Origin: Saccharibacillus sp. O23
Lineage (GTDB): Bacteria; Bacillota; Bacilli; Paenibacillales; Paenibacillaceae
DNA length: 64,000 nucleotides
Direction of reading: 5' to 3'
Assembly (NCBI RefSeq): GCF_002205895.1
Contig: NZ_NJDE01000021.1
Location: 1 to 64,000, forward strand
In this document: piece after piece, positions 52,037-59,635 of the stretch
How the letters are laid out: the number at the start of each line of letters is the position of its first letter
Position numbering within the stretch: position 1 is the stretch's first letter
Made by a program: the position numbers and the translations under genes
Notes under the pieces: generated by a model
What the model was told of the DNA's origin: nothing
What the model saw: the letters and a program-made list of their open reading frames with translations, nothing else
Database searches by the model: none

Positions 52037-52933
52037 ATGAACGTGCAGCAGTTAAAAGTATTTCTGGAGGTCTGCCGGGTCGGCACGTTAAGCGCGGCCG
52101 CGCAGCGGCTGGAGCTGAAGCAGCCCACCGTCAGCTTTCATCTGCATAAACTGGAAGAGGAGCTGGGCGTGGAATTGTTCCGCAAACAGGCGCGCACGCT
52201 CCGCCCGACGGGCGCGGCCGAAGAGCTGCTGCCGTATGCCCGCCGCATCGTGACCCTGATGGACGAAGCTTCGCGGCAGATGCGTTCCCGCTCGGGCCTC
52301 GAGAAAGCGCGGCTGCGGCTGGGAGCCAGCTACACGCCGGCCACGTATTTCATGCCGCCTTATCTGGCCGAATTCCGCAGGCAGAACCCCGATATCGAAC
52401 TTCAACTTACCGTGAAGCAGGCGGGCGGCACGCTCGCCATGCTGCGCGGCTACGAGATCGACGCGGCCGTCGTCTCGCTGCCGGACGGCGAAGAGAAAGG
52501 CCTGACGATCGTGCCGCTGATCGAAGACGAATTGCAGCTGGTGATGAATCCCGGCCATCCGCTCGTCCGCGAAAACGACCTGTCCGCCGAACGTCTTGCC
52601 CGCGAGACCTTCCTGCTGCACGAACCCGGCTCCACATCCCGACGCCTGACCGAAGACTGGGCCGACGCGATCGGCCTGACCTTCTCTTCGGCGATGGAAC
52701 TCGGCGCGATCGAGACGATCAAAGAAACGCTGCGCTGCAACGACAGCGTTGCCGTCCTGCCGCTGCGCAGCGTGCTGCGCGAGACCGAAGCGGGCGAACT
52801 CGTCCGCCGTCCGCTGCCCGGTTACGTCAACCGCAGACGGATCTGCCTCGCCTATCGGGACGAGCCGATCTATTCCGCGCCGGTGCGGGCGTTTATAAAA
52901 TATTTACAAGGGGGGATAGAAGAAAATAAATAA
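52037..52933 (+). CDS. LysR-family transcription regulator
   Basis: 298 residues. The N-terminal helix-turn-helix is MNVQQLKVFLEVCRVGTLSAAAQRLELKQPTVSFHLHKLEEELGVELFRKQ, followed by the effector-binding fold starting ARLRLGASYTPATYFMPPYLAEF. Divergent from the importer operon 180 bases away, it is probably its activator. GGGAGGGACAGG precedes the ATG. Confidence 0.9.
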   Translation: MNVQQLKVFLEVCRVGTLSAAAQRLELKQPTVSFHLHKLEEELGVELFRKQARTLRPTGAAEELLPYARRIVTLMDEASRQMRSRSGLEKARLRLGASYTPATYFMPPYLAEFRRQNPDIELQLTVKQAGGTLAMLRGYEIDAAVVSLPDGEEKGLTIVPLIEDELQLVMNPGHPLVRENDLSAERLARETFLLHEPGSTSRRLTEDWADAIGLTFSSAMELGAIETIKETLRCNDSVAVLPLRSVLRETEAGELVRRPLPGYVNRRRICLAYRDEPIYSAPVRAFIKYLQGGIEENK

Positions 52934-52943
52934 CGATTTCAAT

Positions 52944-52980
52944 AAAAAAACGGAATCTCAATTAGATTCCGTCATTTTTA
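52944..52980. terminator. bidirectional terminator after the LysR gene
   Basis: ACGGAATCT/AGATTCCGT with A and T runs. Confidence 0.85.
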
Positions 52981-52983
52981 GAG

Positions 52984-53766
52984 TCACTTTTTCCTTATAA
53001 TCAAGAAGACCATAATCCCTCCTTGAACCATTGGTACAAGTAAATAAATTGAAGTAGGTAGAATAAAAAATAATAACGGCACCAATACCATTATAGAAAT
53101 GCCAGTCCAAAATATAAATTTATCTCCTCGAAGATCATGCAACCCAGAAAATATAAAATCTAAACTTAGAGTTAACATCATTCCGGAAAACAACCAACTT
53201 AAAAATTTCACGAAGAATAGGCTCAGTTCCTCTTTGTTTTTAGAAGTTAGAACACCCTCTTCACCAATTGCAACTACAGACAGAACTGCAAGCACGATTA
53301 CTATTGCGAAAAGCGGCCTGATAACTCTTGAAGCGAAATACATAATCTGTTCAATTCTTGTTTGTTTCTCATTTTGAGACGCGAATTTTTCTGCTTCCAC
53401 CATAATAATCTTCTGTAGCGTGTCCAGCGAAGAAGGGGTTCTATTTACGTAATATTTTTGGATTTTTGCTCGTATTTTAAAATCCAGATAAGGAAATGCA
53501 TCTCCCATGCTCATGACGACTTTATCTTGTGCAGCGGTATCTTTAATACTATACTTGTACACTGCCATTGCAGCGGCTAATTTGGATACCACTTCTTTGG
53601 ATTTTAGATCATTATTTTGACGAAGCTTTTCATCTTCTGTATACATACTCAGGAAGGTTTTATAAAGAAAGAAAAATAAAGCTACAGCTAAAGAGATATA
53701 AAATTTTACTACAGCCTCCAAAGCTAAAAATCCGTTGTAAATCTCATTGAACAAATAAAATAACAT
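52984..53766 (-). CDS. AT-rich multi-pass membrane protein of unknown function
   Basis: 260 residues. Membrane segments near 15-35, 165-190, 205-225, and two near the C terminus. The soluble middle part (about 45-150) is helical and charged. No family recognised. Base composition is far lower in GC than both neighbours, and codons are AT-ending, which suggests recent import. Start at 53766 preceded by AAGAGG; ATGs at 53790 and 53811 are possible. Confidence 0.75.
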   Translation of the reverse strand: MLFYLFNEIYNGFLALEAVVKFYISLAVALFFFLYKTFLSMYTEDEKLRQNNDLKSKEVVSKLAAAMAVYKYSIKDTAAQDKVVMSMGDAFPYLDFKIRAKIQKYYVNRTPSSLDTLQKIIMVEAEKFASQNEKQTRIEQIMYFASRVIRPLFAIVIVLAVLSVVAIGEEGVLTSKNKEELSLFFVKFLSWLFSGMMLTLSLDFIFSGLHDLRGDKFIFWTGISIMVLVPLLFFILPTSIYLLVPMVQGGIMVFLIIRKK

Positions 53767-53818
53767 CGCAGCCTCTTTTGTATTCGTCATTGTTAAGCAA
53801 AAATCATACATAAGGCAT

Positions 53819-54562
53819 CTACCGAATCATCAAACTCATCTCCCGCGCCCGTTCCATCAACAGCGGCGCGTAGCTCTCCAGCTTCTCCACCGGCAGTCGG
53901 GCGAGCGGGCCGGACACCGACAGAGCCGCGGCCAAGTTCCCCTGCCGATCGAACACGGGAGCCGCGACGGACGTCGCGCCCTGCTCGCGTTCTTCGACGC
54001 TGATCGCGTAACCCGCGGCCCGGATGGCGCGCAGCTGATCGCGGAACGCCGTCCGTCCGAACGTGTCCGGCCACACCGGATCGCTCAGAATGTACTCCTG
54101 CTCCCGCTCGCTCGCGAAAGCGACGAGCACTTTGCTCGAAGCGCCGACGTACAGCGGAAGCCGGGCGCCGACCGGCGCGACGCGGCGGATCGCCTGCGTG
54201 CTCTGCACGGCTTGAATCCGCAGGCGTTCCCGCCCGTCGCGCACGTAGAGGCTGACCGTCTCGTCCAGCTCGTCGCGCAGCCGCTCCATCGACGGCAGCA
54301 GCAGCAGCGCCGGATCGTCGGTGTTCGACAAGTGCGCGGACAGCTCCCAGATTTTGATGCCGAGACGGTATTTCTCCGTGGACGCGTCCCGACTGACGAA
54401 GCCTTTTTCTTCGAGCGTCGTCATCAAGCGGTGCACGGTGCTCTTATGCAGGCCGACCTGCCCCGCGATCTCCGTCAGGCTCAAGCTGTTGCTTCGGGTA
54501 AAACACATCAATATATCGAGCGCACGCTCGACGGCCCTTACCGTTAATTTGCCGTCTTCCAT
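53819..54562 (-). CDS. IclR-family transcription regulator
   Basis: 247 residues. The winged helix-turn-helix is AVERALDILMCFTRSNSLSLTEIAGQVGLHKSTVHRLMTTLEEKGFVSRD; the effector domain has YVRDGRERLRIQAVQSTQAIRRVAPVGARLPLYVGASSKVLVAF and GYAISVEEREQGATSVAAPVFDRQG. It probably senses a small carboxylate or sugar acid. A palindrome of KdgR/IclR type lies upstream of it, suggesting autoregulation. No catabolic gene is adjacent. Confidence 0.93.
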   Translation of the reverse strand: MEDGKLTVRAVERALDILMCFTRSNSLSLTEIAGQVGLHKSTVHRLMTTLEEKGFVSRDASTEKYRLGIKIWELSAHLSNTDDPALLLLPSMERLRDELDETVSLYVRDGRERLRIQAVQSTQAIRRVAPVGARLPLYVGASSKVLVAFASEREQEYILSDPVWPDTFGRTAFRDQLRAIRAAGYAISVEEREQGATSVAAPVFDRQGNLAAALSVSGPLARLPVEKLESYAPLLMERAREMSLMIR

Positions 54563-54954
54563 ACACGTCTACCTTCTCTCCGGTTCTCTATGGGCATTTT
54601 GGGGTTTCAATCGGCAGCGGACATGTTACACATATAAGAGATGCCGCTTCGCGGATCGTTTCTTCTGCTTCTAATATAGCATATTTACGTTTCATATAAT
54701 GAAACATAAATAATTTTTATGAAACTTTCCGTGAATAAAAAGAGTTTCTTCGCTTAAGCCGACCGAAACGCAAAGTCCGTCCAGGACGGACAACGCATCA
54801 TGCCGAACACGCGCGAAGTACACAGATCGACCGGATCGGCCGATATAAGAAACAGGTTTGACTTCGCTTCTTCGGGAGCATACCATAAAATAAAACAGCG
54901 TCATTTTTCAACACAATTCGAGTTTAGACTATAACAGAACAAGGAGAGACCGCG
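54563..54954. other. intergenic region with an IclR-type palindrome
   Basis: About 390 bases. The palindrome GTTTCATATAATGAAAC (54688-54704) stands near the IclR gene, with a second half site TATGAAAC nearby (54716-54723). The rest has no gene I can support. Confidence 0.6.
54688..54704. promoter_or_regulatory. candidate IclR-family operator
   Basis: GTTTCATATAATGAAAC, a near-perfect 17-base palindrome about 125 bases upstream of the IclR gene. The GTTTCA/TGAAAC halves match the half sites known for KdgR-type IclR proteins. Its centre contains TATAAT on the plus strand. Confidence 0.6.
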
Positions 54955-56016
54955 ATGAATCCCGTTTCCGAAAGCGTCGCTCCGTCCCGGCAGCAAGAAA
55001 CGCCGCAGGCGGACGACCACGTCAAGGAAATCTCGCCGGGCCGTCGCCGGTTGCGTAACATAGCCGTGGCTTTGTTTTTGTCGATTCTTTTCTTTATGAT
55101 TTTCTGTTTTGTCGCGCTGCACGCTTATATCGCCTGGGTACTGTCCAATCCTACCGTCGCGCCGCTGTATTCGAACCCGAAGCAGGCGATCGGCGTGGAA
55201 TATCAGGACGTCACGTTTCCCGCAGCTGACGGAAGCCGCACCATGCAGGGCTGGTATATCCCGGCCGAAGATGCGGATTCGAAGAAAACGATCGTGCTCA
55301 GTCACGGCTACGGAGCCAATCGCGAAGAGGTCTGGATCCCGATGTACGATATCGCGAATTACGCGCATCGGCTGAACTTTAACGTGATCATGTTCGATTA
55401 CGGCTTCGCTTCCCACGGCAGCAAAGAAGTCGCCACGGGCGGCAAGAAAGAGACGCAGCAGCTTCTGGGAGCCGTCCATTACGCCAAGCAAAAAGGCGCC
55501 GAGCAGGTCGTCGTCTGGGGCTTCTCGATGGGCGGAGGCACGGCGCTGCAAGCGGCGCTGGTCAGCGACGACATCGATGCCATGATCTTGGACAGCGCGT
55601 TCCTGCTCCAACCGGACACGCTGTACCACAATATCCGGCAGAACATCCCGCTGCCTCGCCATCCGTCGCTGGAGATCCTCCAGATGCTGTTCCCGATCCT
55701 GAACGGAACGAGCCTCAATCAGATTCCGTACCAGAAAGTCGAAAAAGAAGACTACCCGATCCCGATCTTCTTTATCCACGGCACCGAGGATACCAAAGCG
55801 CCGTACGAGATCGCCGAGCAGTTGGCGGCCAATCAGACCAATCCGAACTCGCGCTCTTGGATCGTCGAAGGTTCGCACCACGAGCTGATCTTCCGCGAAC
55901 ACCCGCGCGAATATCTCCGCCGCGTATCCAATTTCTTGGGCGATATCCGTTTGGCGAAACAAGAAGAGATCAAACAAGGCGAATCGGGCGAAGGCGCCAC
56001 GCTGCCGTCGCCTTAA
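54955..56016 (+). CDS. membrane-anchored alpha/beta hydrolase
   Basis: 353 residues. An N-terminal 35-residue cytoplasmic tail and one membrane helix (about 36-62) leave the hydrolase domain outside. LSHGYGANREEVW holds the oxyanion loop, GFSMGGGTA the nucleophile Ser near 187, FFIHGTEDTKAPYE the Asp and GSHHELIF the His. Resembles the YqkD/BAAT-type exported hydrolases. Substrate unknown. AAGGAG precedes the ATG. Confidence 0.88.
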   Translation: MNPVSESVAPSRQQETPQADDHVKEISPGRRRLRNIAVALFLSILFFMIFCFVALHAYIAWVLSNPTVAPLYSNPKQAIGVEYQDVTFPAADGSRTMQGWYIPAEDADSKKTIVLSHGYGANREEVWIPMYDIANYAHRLNFNVIMFDYGFASHGSKEVATGGKKETQQLLGAVHYAKQKGAEQVVVWGFSMGGGTALQAALVSDDIDAMILDSAFLLQPDTLYHNIRQNIPLPRHPSLEILQMLFPILNGTSLNQIPYQKVEKEDYPIPIFFIHGTEDTKAPYEIAEQLAANQTNPNSRSWIVEGSHHELIFREHPREYLRRVSNFLGDIRLAKQEEIKQGESGEGATLPSP

Positions 56017-56100
56017 GCGTTCCGAACGGCTGCGGGGCTATCCGCCTCGCGGTCCGTTTCTCTGATCCGGCTCTTGGTGCGCTCTCTGCGCACGAACAGA

Positions 56101-56148
56101 AAAAGCCGTTCCGAAACCCGCTCGAGCGGAGTTCGGAACGGCTTTTCT
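56101..56148. terminator. bidirectional terminator
   Basis: AAAAGCCGTTCCGAA/TTCGGAACGGCTTTT with an inner CGCTCGAGCG stem, between converging genes. Confidence 0.87.
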
Positions 56149-56155
56149 CTTGCGG

Positions 56156-57100
56156 CTAATCCCGGTCGTAACGGGCTTTGAGCGAATCGGACAAACGATC
56201 CAACTCGTCGAACGGAAGCTCGGGGCCTTGCGTCAGAACTTCGGCTCCGGCTTGTTCGATCATCCGATCCATCAGCGAAGAAATGTACGCTTCGGCCGAC
56301 GGTACGCCGGCCAGCTCGTCCAAGCTCGCCATCGATCCTTCGCGCACGTCGGGGTAGGCTTCGCCGGGCCGCAGCGTGCCGGAGGCTTCGTCGTAGAATT
56401 CGCGCGCCAGGCGCCGCCGCTCTTCGCCGCTGCCTTCCGCGATCACGAAAGCGGTCAAGATATACGCTTTGGTCTGACGCCGCTGCGCGATTCCGCAGAA
56501 CTTGCGGCCGTTCACGCTGACGTCGTAATCGCCCGGACAGAAAGCCCCGGCGATCTCGCCCGCTCTCGCTTCGCTCGTCCACGGCGAAGCCGCTCCGGCG
56601 ATCAGCGAGACCATGCGTTCGAAGTCTCCGTGCAGCTCCAGCTTGCGGTCCGGATTCGGCAGAATGATCGAGACGTTGACCACGCCTTCGTCGAGCGGCA
56701 CGGCCGCCCCGCCCGATACCCGCACCGCGACCGAACAGCCTTCGCGCCTCAACTTGTCCATCGCCTGCGGAGCGCGCGGAAGCCTGCGGTCTCTCATGCC
56801 GATCGTCAGCGCGTAAGGATGCCGCCAGATATGCATGATCGGCGCTTCTCCTTCGCCTACCCGCCGGCACATCATCTCTTCCCAAGCCAGCGGAAACATC
56901 ACGTCTTCCGGCATGCTCTCCAGCGGCGGCGCCCAGATGCGGATGCCGGAAGGCCATAGCGCTTCTTTTTCGCGTCCCGGCGCGTTATCCCGGTCTTCCC
57001 GCCGATCGGCCGCCGTTCGTCCTCCGACACCGTTCGCTCCGTCGTCATGCCGGTGTTCCGATTCGCCCGTGCCCGGACGCTCCGATCCGTTCTTTGCCAT
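56156..57100 (-). CDS. lipL: octanoyl-[GcvH]:protein N-octanoyltransferase
   Basis: 314 residues of the lipoate-protein ligase/biotinyl ligase fold. IWRHPYALTIGMRDRRLP and VRVSGGAAVPLDEGVVNVSIILP are the substrate-binding loops; FCPGDYDVSVNGRKFCGIAQRR includes the catalytic Cys of the LipL group. It moves octanoyl from GcvH to E2 subunits in lipoate assembly. An N-terminal 45-residue extension is polar and probably disordered; the true start may be one of the later Met codons. Confidence 0.87.
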   Translation of the reverse strand: MAKNGSERPGTGESEHRHDDGANGVGGRTAADRREDRDNAPGREKEALWPSGIRIWAPPLESMPEDVMFPLAWEEMMCRRVGEGEAPIMHIWRHPYALTIGMRDRRLPRAPQAMDKLRREGCSVAVRVSGGAAVPLDEGVVNVSIILPNPDRKLELHGDFERMVSLIAGAASPWTSEARAGEIAGAFCPGDYDVSVNGRKFCGIAQRRQTKAYILTAFVIAEGSGEERRRLAREFYDEASGTLRPGEAYPDVREGSMASLDELAGVPSAEAYISSLMDRMIEQAGAEVLTQGPELPFDELDRLSDSLKARYDRD

Positions 57101-57224
57101 TCGCTACCGCCCCTTTGCCGATTTGTGCAGCCTATGCTCCGCATTCGACCGAACGCGAAACGCCCGACTGTTTATTCGAAAAAGACAGGACGAAAAATCG
57201 TTTCATCCTGTCGAAATTCCGGCT

Positions 57225-57752
57225 TCATTCCGCGGCGCGAAGACTCTTCGCCATATCGATCAACAGCGGCAGCGCTTTGGCTTTGTCCAGATAAGTGAAA
57301 GAGACGACGTAAGTCTTCCCCCCGTGCTCCACTTGGAAAAAGTCCGCGATCCGCCCGTCGTTGATCGAGCCGCGATATTCCCGGTAGCCCATCAATTCTT
57401 CGGTACGGTCTCTCATCAACGAAGCGTCGATCAGCGAGTTCGTCGTCACCGTCATAAAGATCTGCTGATCTTGGAACCCCCATGCCGTATCGTTACCCAT
57501 CTTGAACGTCTTCGCCCCTTCGGGCAGATAAGCGCCGATCGGCAGTTCCGGATGACGTTCGAACTTGCCCGGCACTTGTTCGCCGTTCCAGTTCAGCGTC
57601 ACCTTTTCGTTCGCGTCGTAAGCTTTGAGATCGAAAAGGTTCTCCGTTCCTTCCAGCGGCGCTGCTTCCTGATGGCCGATCCATGCCGGCTTGCCGCAGG
57701 CCGTGAGCGCGAGCAGCAGAATCAAAGCCAGAACGATCGTCGTTTTTCTCAT
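57225..57752 (-). CDS. lipoprotein of unknown function
   Basis: 175 residues. The signal peptide MRKTTIVLALILLLALTAC has a standard lipobox LTAC with Cys 19. The mature part is a small mixed fold with WNGEQVPGKFERHPELPIGAYLPEG and a FQVEHGGKTYVVSFTYLDKA strand region; no family recognised. GGGAGGAG precedes the ATG. Confidence 0.8.
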   Translation of the reverse strand: MRKTTIVLALILLLALTACGKPAWIGHQEAAPLEGTENLFDLKAYDANEKVTLNWNGEQVPGKFERHPELPIGAYLPEGAKTFKMGNDTAWGFQDQQIFMTVTTNSLIDASLMRDRTEELMGYREYRGSINDGRIADFFQVEHGGKTYVVSFTYLDKAKALPLLIDMAKSLRAAE

Positions 57753-57912
57753 CGGTATCCACTCCTCCCGGTTCTTCGAAATCTATAGGCCTGAAAAAAG
57801 AACCCGCCGAGCCGAGACGCGTCTTCGAGCGCTCCGTCTTGCGAACGGAACGTCTCGAAAAAGCGGCTCACGGCCGAACAGGTTCGTCTTGCTGGTGTAT
57901 GCCGTAGGGCCG

Positions 57913-57974
57913 CGTACGCAGTCTCCCCGAAGGGAGTCCGAACGGACTCGCCCCTTTCGGAGATTGCGTATACG
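57913..57974. repeat. long intergenic hairpin
   Basis: CGTACGCA/TGCGTATACG outer stem, CTCC/GGAG, CCGAAGGG/CCCTTTCGG middle stem and GTCCG/CGGAC inner stem form one extended hairpin of about 62 bases. It lies between folE and the lipoprotein gene on the minus strand. No T-tract. Confidence 0.65.
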
Positions 57975-58032
57975 TCCTAGCGAGTTGACCGAATCCAATC
58001 CGAGATGCCTCTACTTATTGGCGGTCAGCTTC

Positions 58033-58626
58033 TTAGTTCTTGATCAGCGCGAGGCATTCCGCCCGCTGCGCGGCATCGTTGCGGAGCACGCCGCGTACCG
58101 CCGTCGTCACGGTCTTGCTGCCCGGCTTCTTGACGCCGCGGGCGCACATGCACAGATGCTCGCCTTCGACGACGACCATCACGCCTTTGGGCTGGAGAAC
58201 TTCGACCAAAAGATCGGCGATCTGCGTCGTGATGCGTTCTTGCACCTGCAAGCGCCGCGTCACCGCTTCGGCCAATCGCGCGAATTTGCTCAAGCCCGCG
58301 ATCCGGCCGTTCGGAATATATCCGATATGAATCTTGCCGAAGAACGGAGCCATATGATGTTCGCATTGGCTGTAGTAGACGATATCTTTGACGATAACCA
58401 GTTCTTCGTGGTGCTCGTCGAACGTGACGCCGAGCGCTTCCCGAGGATCGACGCCGTATCCGGCAAAGATCTCTTCGTACATCCGCGTCACGCGAGCCGG
58501 AGTCTCCAACAGCCCTTCCCGCTGCGGGTCCTCGCCGATCAGTTCCAAAATCTTGGCGATATGGTGCTCGATCTGCTCGCGGTTGTCGCCAACCTGCTTA
58601 TTCGTATAGTCGTTAACGCCGGACAT
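58033..58626 (-). CDS. folE: GTP cyclohydrolase I
   Basis: 197 residues. [23 protein letters not shown] holds the zinc Cys and His pair, [27 protein letters not shown] the pocket and [25 protein letters not shown] the second zinc Cys and catalytic core. It converts GTP to dihydroneopterin triphosphate, the first step of folate synthesis. AAGGAGG precedes the ATG. It stands away from other fol genes. Confidence 0.97.
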   Translation of the reverse strand: MSGVNDYTNKQVGDNREQIEHHIAKILELIGEDPQREGLLETPARVTRMYEEIFAGYGVDPREALGVTFDEHHEELVIVKDIVYYSQCEHHMAPFFGKIHIGYIPNGRIAGLSKFARLAEAVTRRLQVQERITTQIADLLVEVLQPKGVMVVVEGEHLCMCARGVKKPGSKTVTTAVRGVLRNDAAQRAECLALIKN

Positions 58627-58646
58627 GTTCCGTTCCTCCTTACCTG

Positions 58647-58687
58647 ATGCGCCGAACAGTTTCGGTTAACCGAATCCGTTCGGCGCA
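58647..58687. terminator. hairpin between yneF and folE
   Basis: ATGCGCCGAAC/GTTCGGCGCAT stem with TTCGGTTAACCGAA inner stem; no T-tract, so ending of transcription is uncertain. Confidence 0.5.
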
Positions 58688-58720
58688 TGTGCCGGGCTCA
58701 TCCGAGAACCCGGAGAGCGC

Positions 58721-58999
58721 TTATCTTCTCCGCTTGTTGGGAGGATACGCATTGCCTTTAGGCGCTTTGCCTCCGGGCATTCCGCCCGGCATGCCGCCGT
58801 TTTTCTTCATCATTTGCTGCGCCTGCTGCATCTGTTTGCCATTCAGGTTATATCCCATCTGCTTGGCCATTTTTTGCAGCATTTCCGGGTCGTTCTGCAT
58901 GTTCGTAAGCTGACGGCGCAGATAATACACGCCGATAAAGAACCCGCCGACCAAACCGACGATCAATGTGACGATCGGTATCACGTAATTCCACCACAT
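58721..58999 (-). CDS. YneF-family small membrane protein
   Basis: 92 residues. One N-terminal membrane helix (about 5-28), then the family's QLTNMQNDPEMLQKMAKQMGYNLNGKQMQQAQQMMKKN segment, and a Gly/Met/Pro-rich then basic tail longer than in Bacillus YneF. Function unknown in any species. GGGGTGA precedes the ATG at 58999. Confidence 0.88.
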   Translation of the reverse strand: MWWNYVIPIVTLIVGLVGGFFIGVYYLRRQLTNMQNDPEMLQKMAKQMGYNLNGKQMQQAQQMMKKNGGMPGGMPGGKAPKGNAYPPNKRRR

Positions 59000-59514
59000 C
59001 GTTGATGTCACCCCACGTTTTTTTGCTGTGTATGCGCGTCGACTGCGCCGCTTCGACCGTCCGAAACGAATAAGCCGCTTGTACGGGCGAGCCGTACGAA
59101 ACGCCGCCGCATCGTTCAAGTAAAGCCGGAATAAGAAAACGCAAAGACGCACGTATCAAGTGTAGCACGAGGCGGCGGCTGCCGCAATTTATAATTCCGG
59201 CGAAAAACGCGCGCGAAACGAGGTGCTCGGAGCGGCCGATCGAAGGCGCGTCGGACCGTTCGATCCGTTCCCGTCGACGCGCGGCATGAAGATACAAGAT
59301 ATATGCCGGTCGTGACCTCCGCCCGAGCCGATGCTCCGCGCTGCGCTGCCCGGTAGGTCGAATTCGGCGATTCGCGCTGCCCCGCGCCTGAACGATTGCG
59401 ATTTCGGATGAGTTTCGGAGCGGAATCGTTCAACCGCAATCGTTCGCCGGGAATCGCTGCCGCCGCAACGGAACGGCGATTCGTTAGACGTCTGTTTCGG
59501 CTCTCTTTTCGACG

Positions 59515-59536
59515 CTAACGGAACCACGATTCGTTA
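59515..59536. repeat. variant CTAACGGAAC element
   Basis: CTAACGGAAC-CACGATT-CGTTAG, an inverted-repeat variant of the 23-bp element. Confidence 0.55.
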
Positions 59537-59586
59537 GCCGCGAAAAAAAGGAGAAAATCGGACGCAAAAGGCTCTTTTTTCCGTTC

Positions 59587-59609
59587 TAAGCGCCCGCTCG
59601 TTCCGTTAG
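59587..59609 (-). repeat. 23-bp CTAACGGAACGAG element, copy 3
   Basis: Minus strand CTAACGGAACGAG-CGGG-CGCTTA. Confidence 0.8.
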
Positions 59610-59635
59610 CTTTTCGATCAGGCTGAAAAACGCTT

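Larger units (their letters stand above)
59000..59635. other. intergenic repeat-bearing region
   Basis: About 636 bases without a credible gene. The left part holds the yneF promoter zone; the right part (59465-59610) carries CTAACGGAAC-type elements. Confidence 0.6.
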
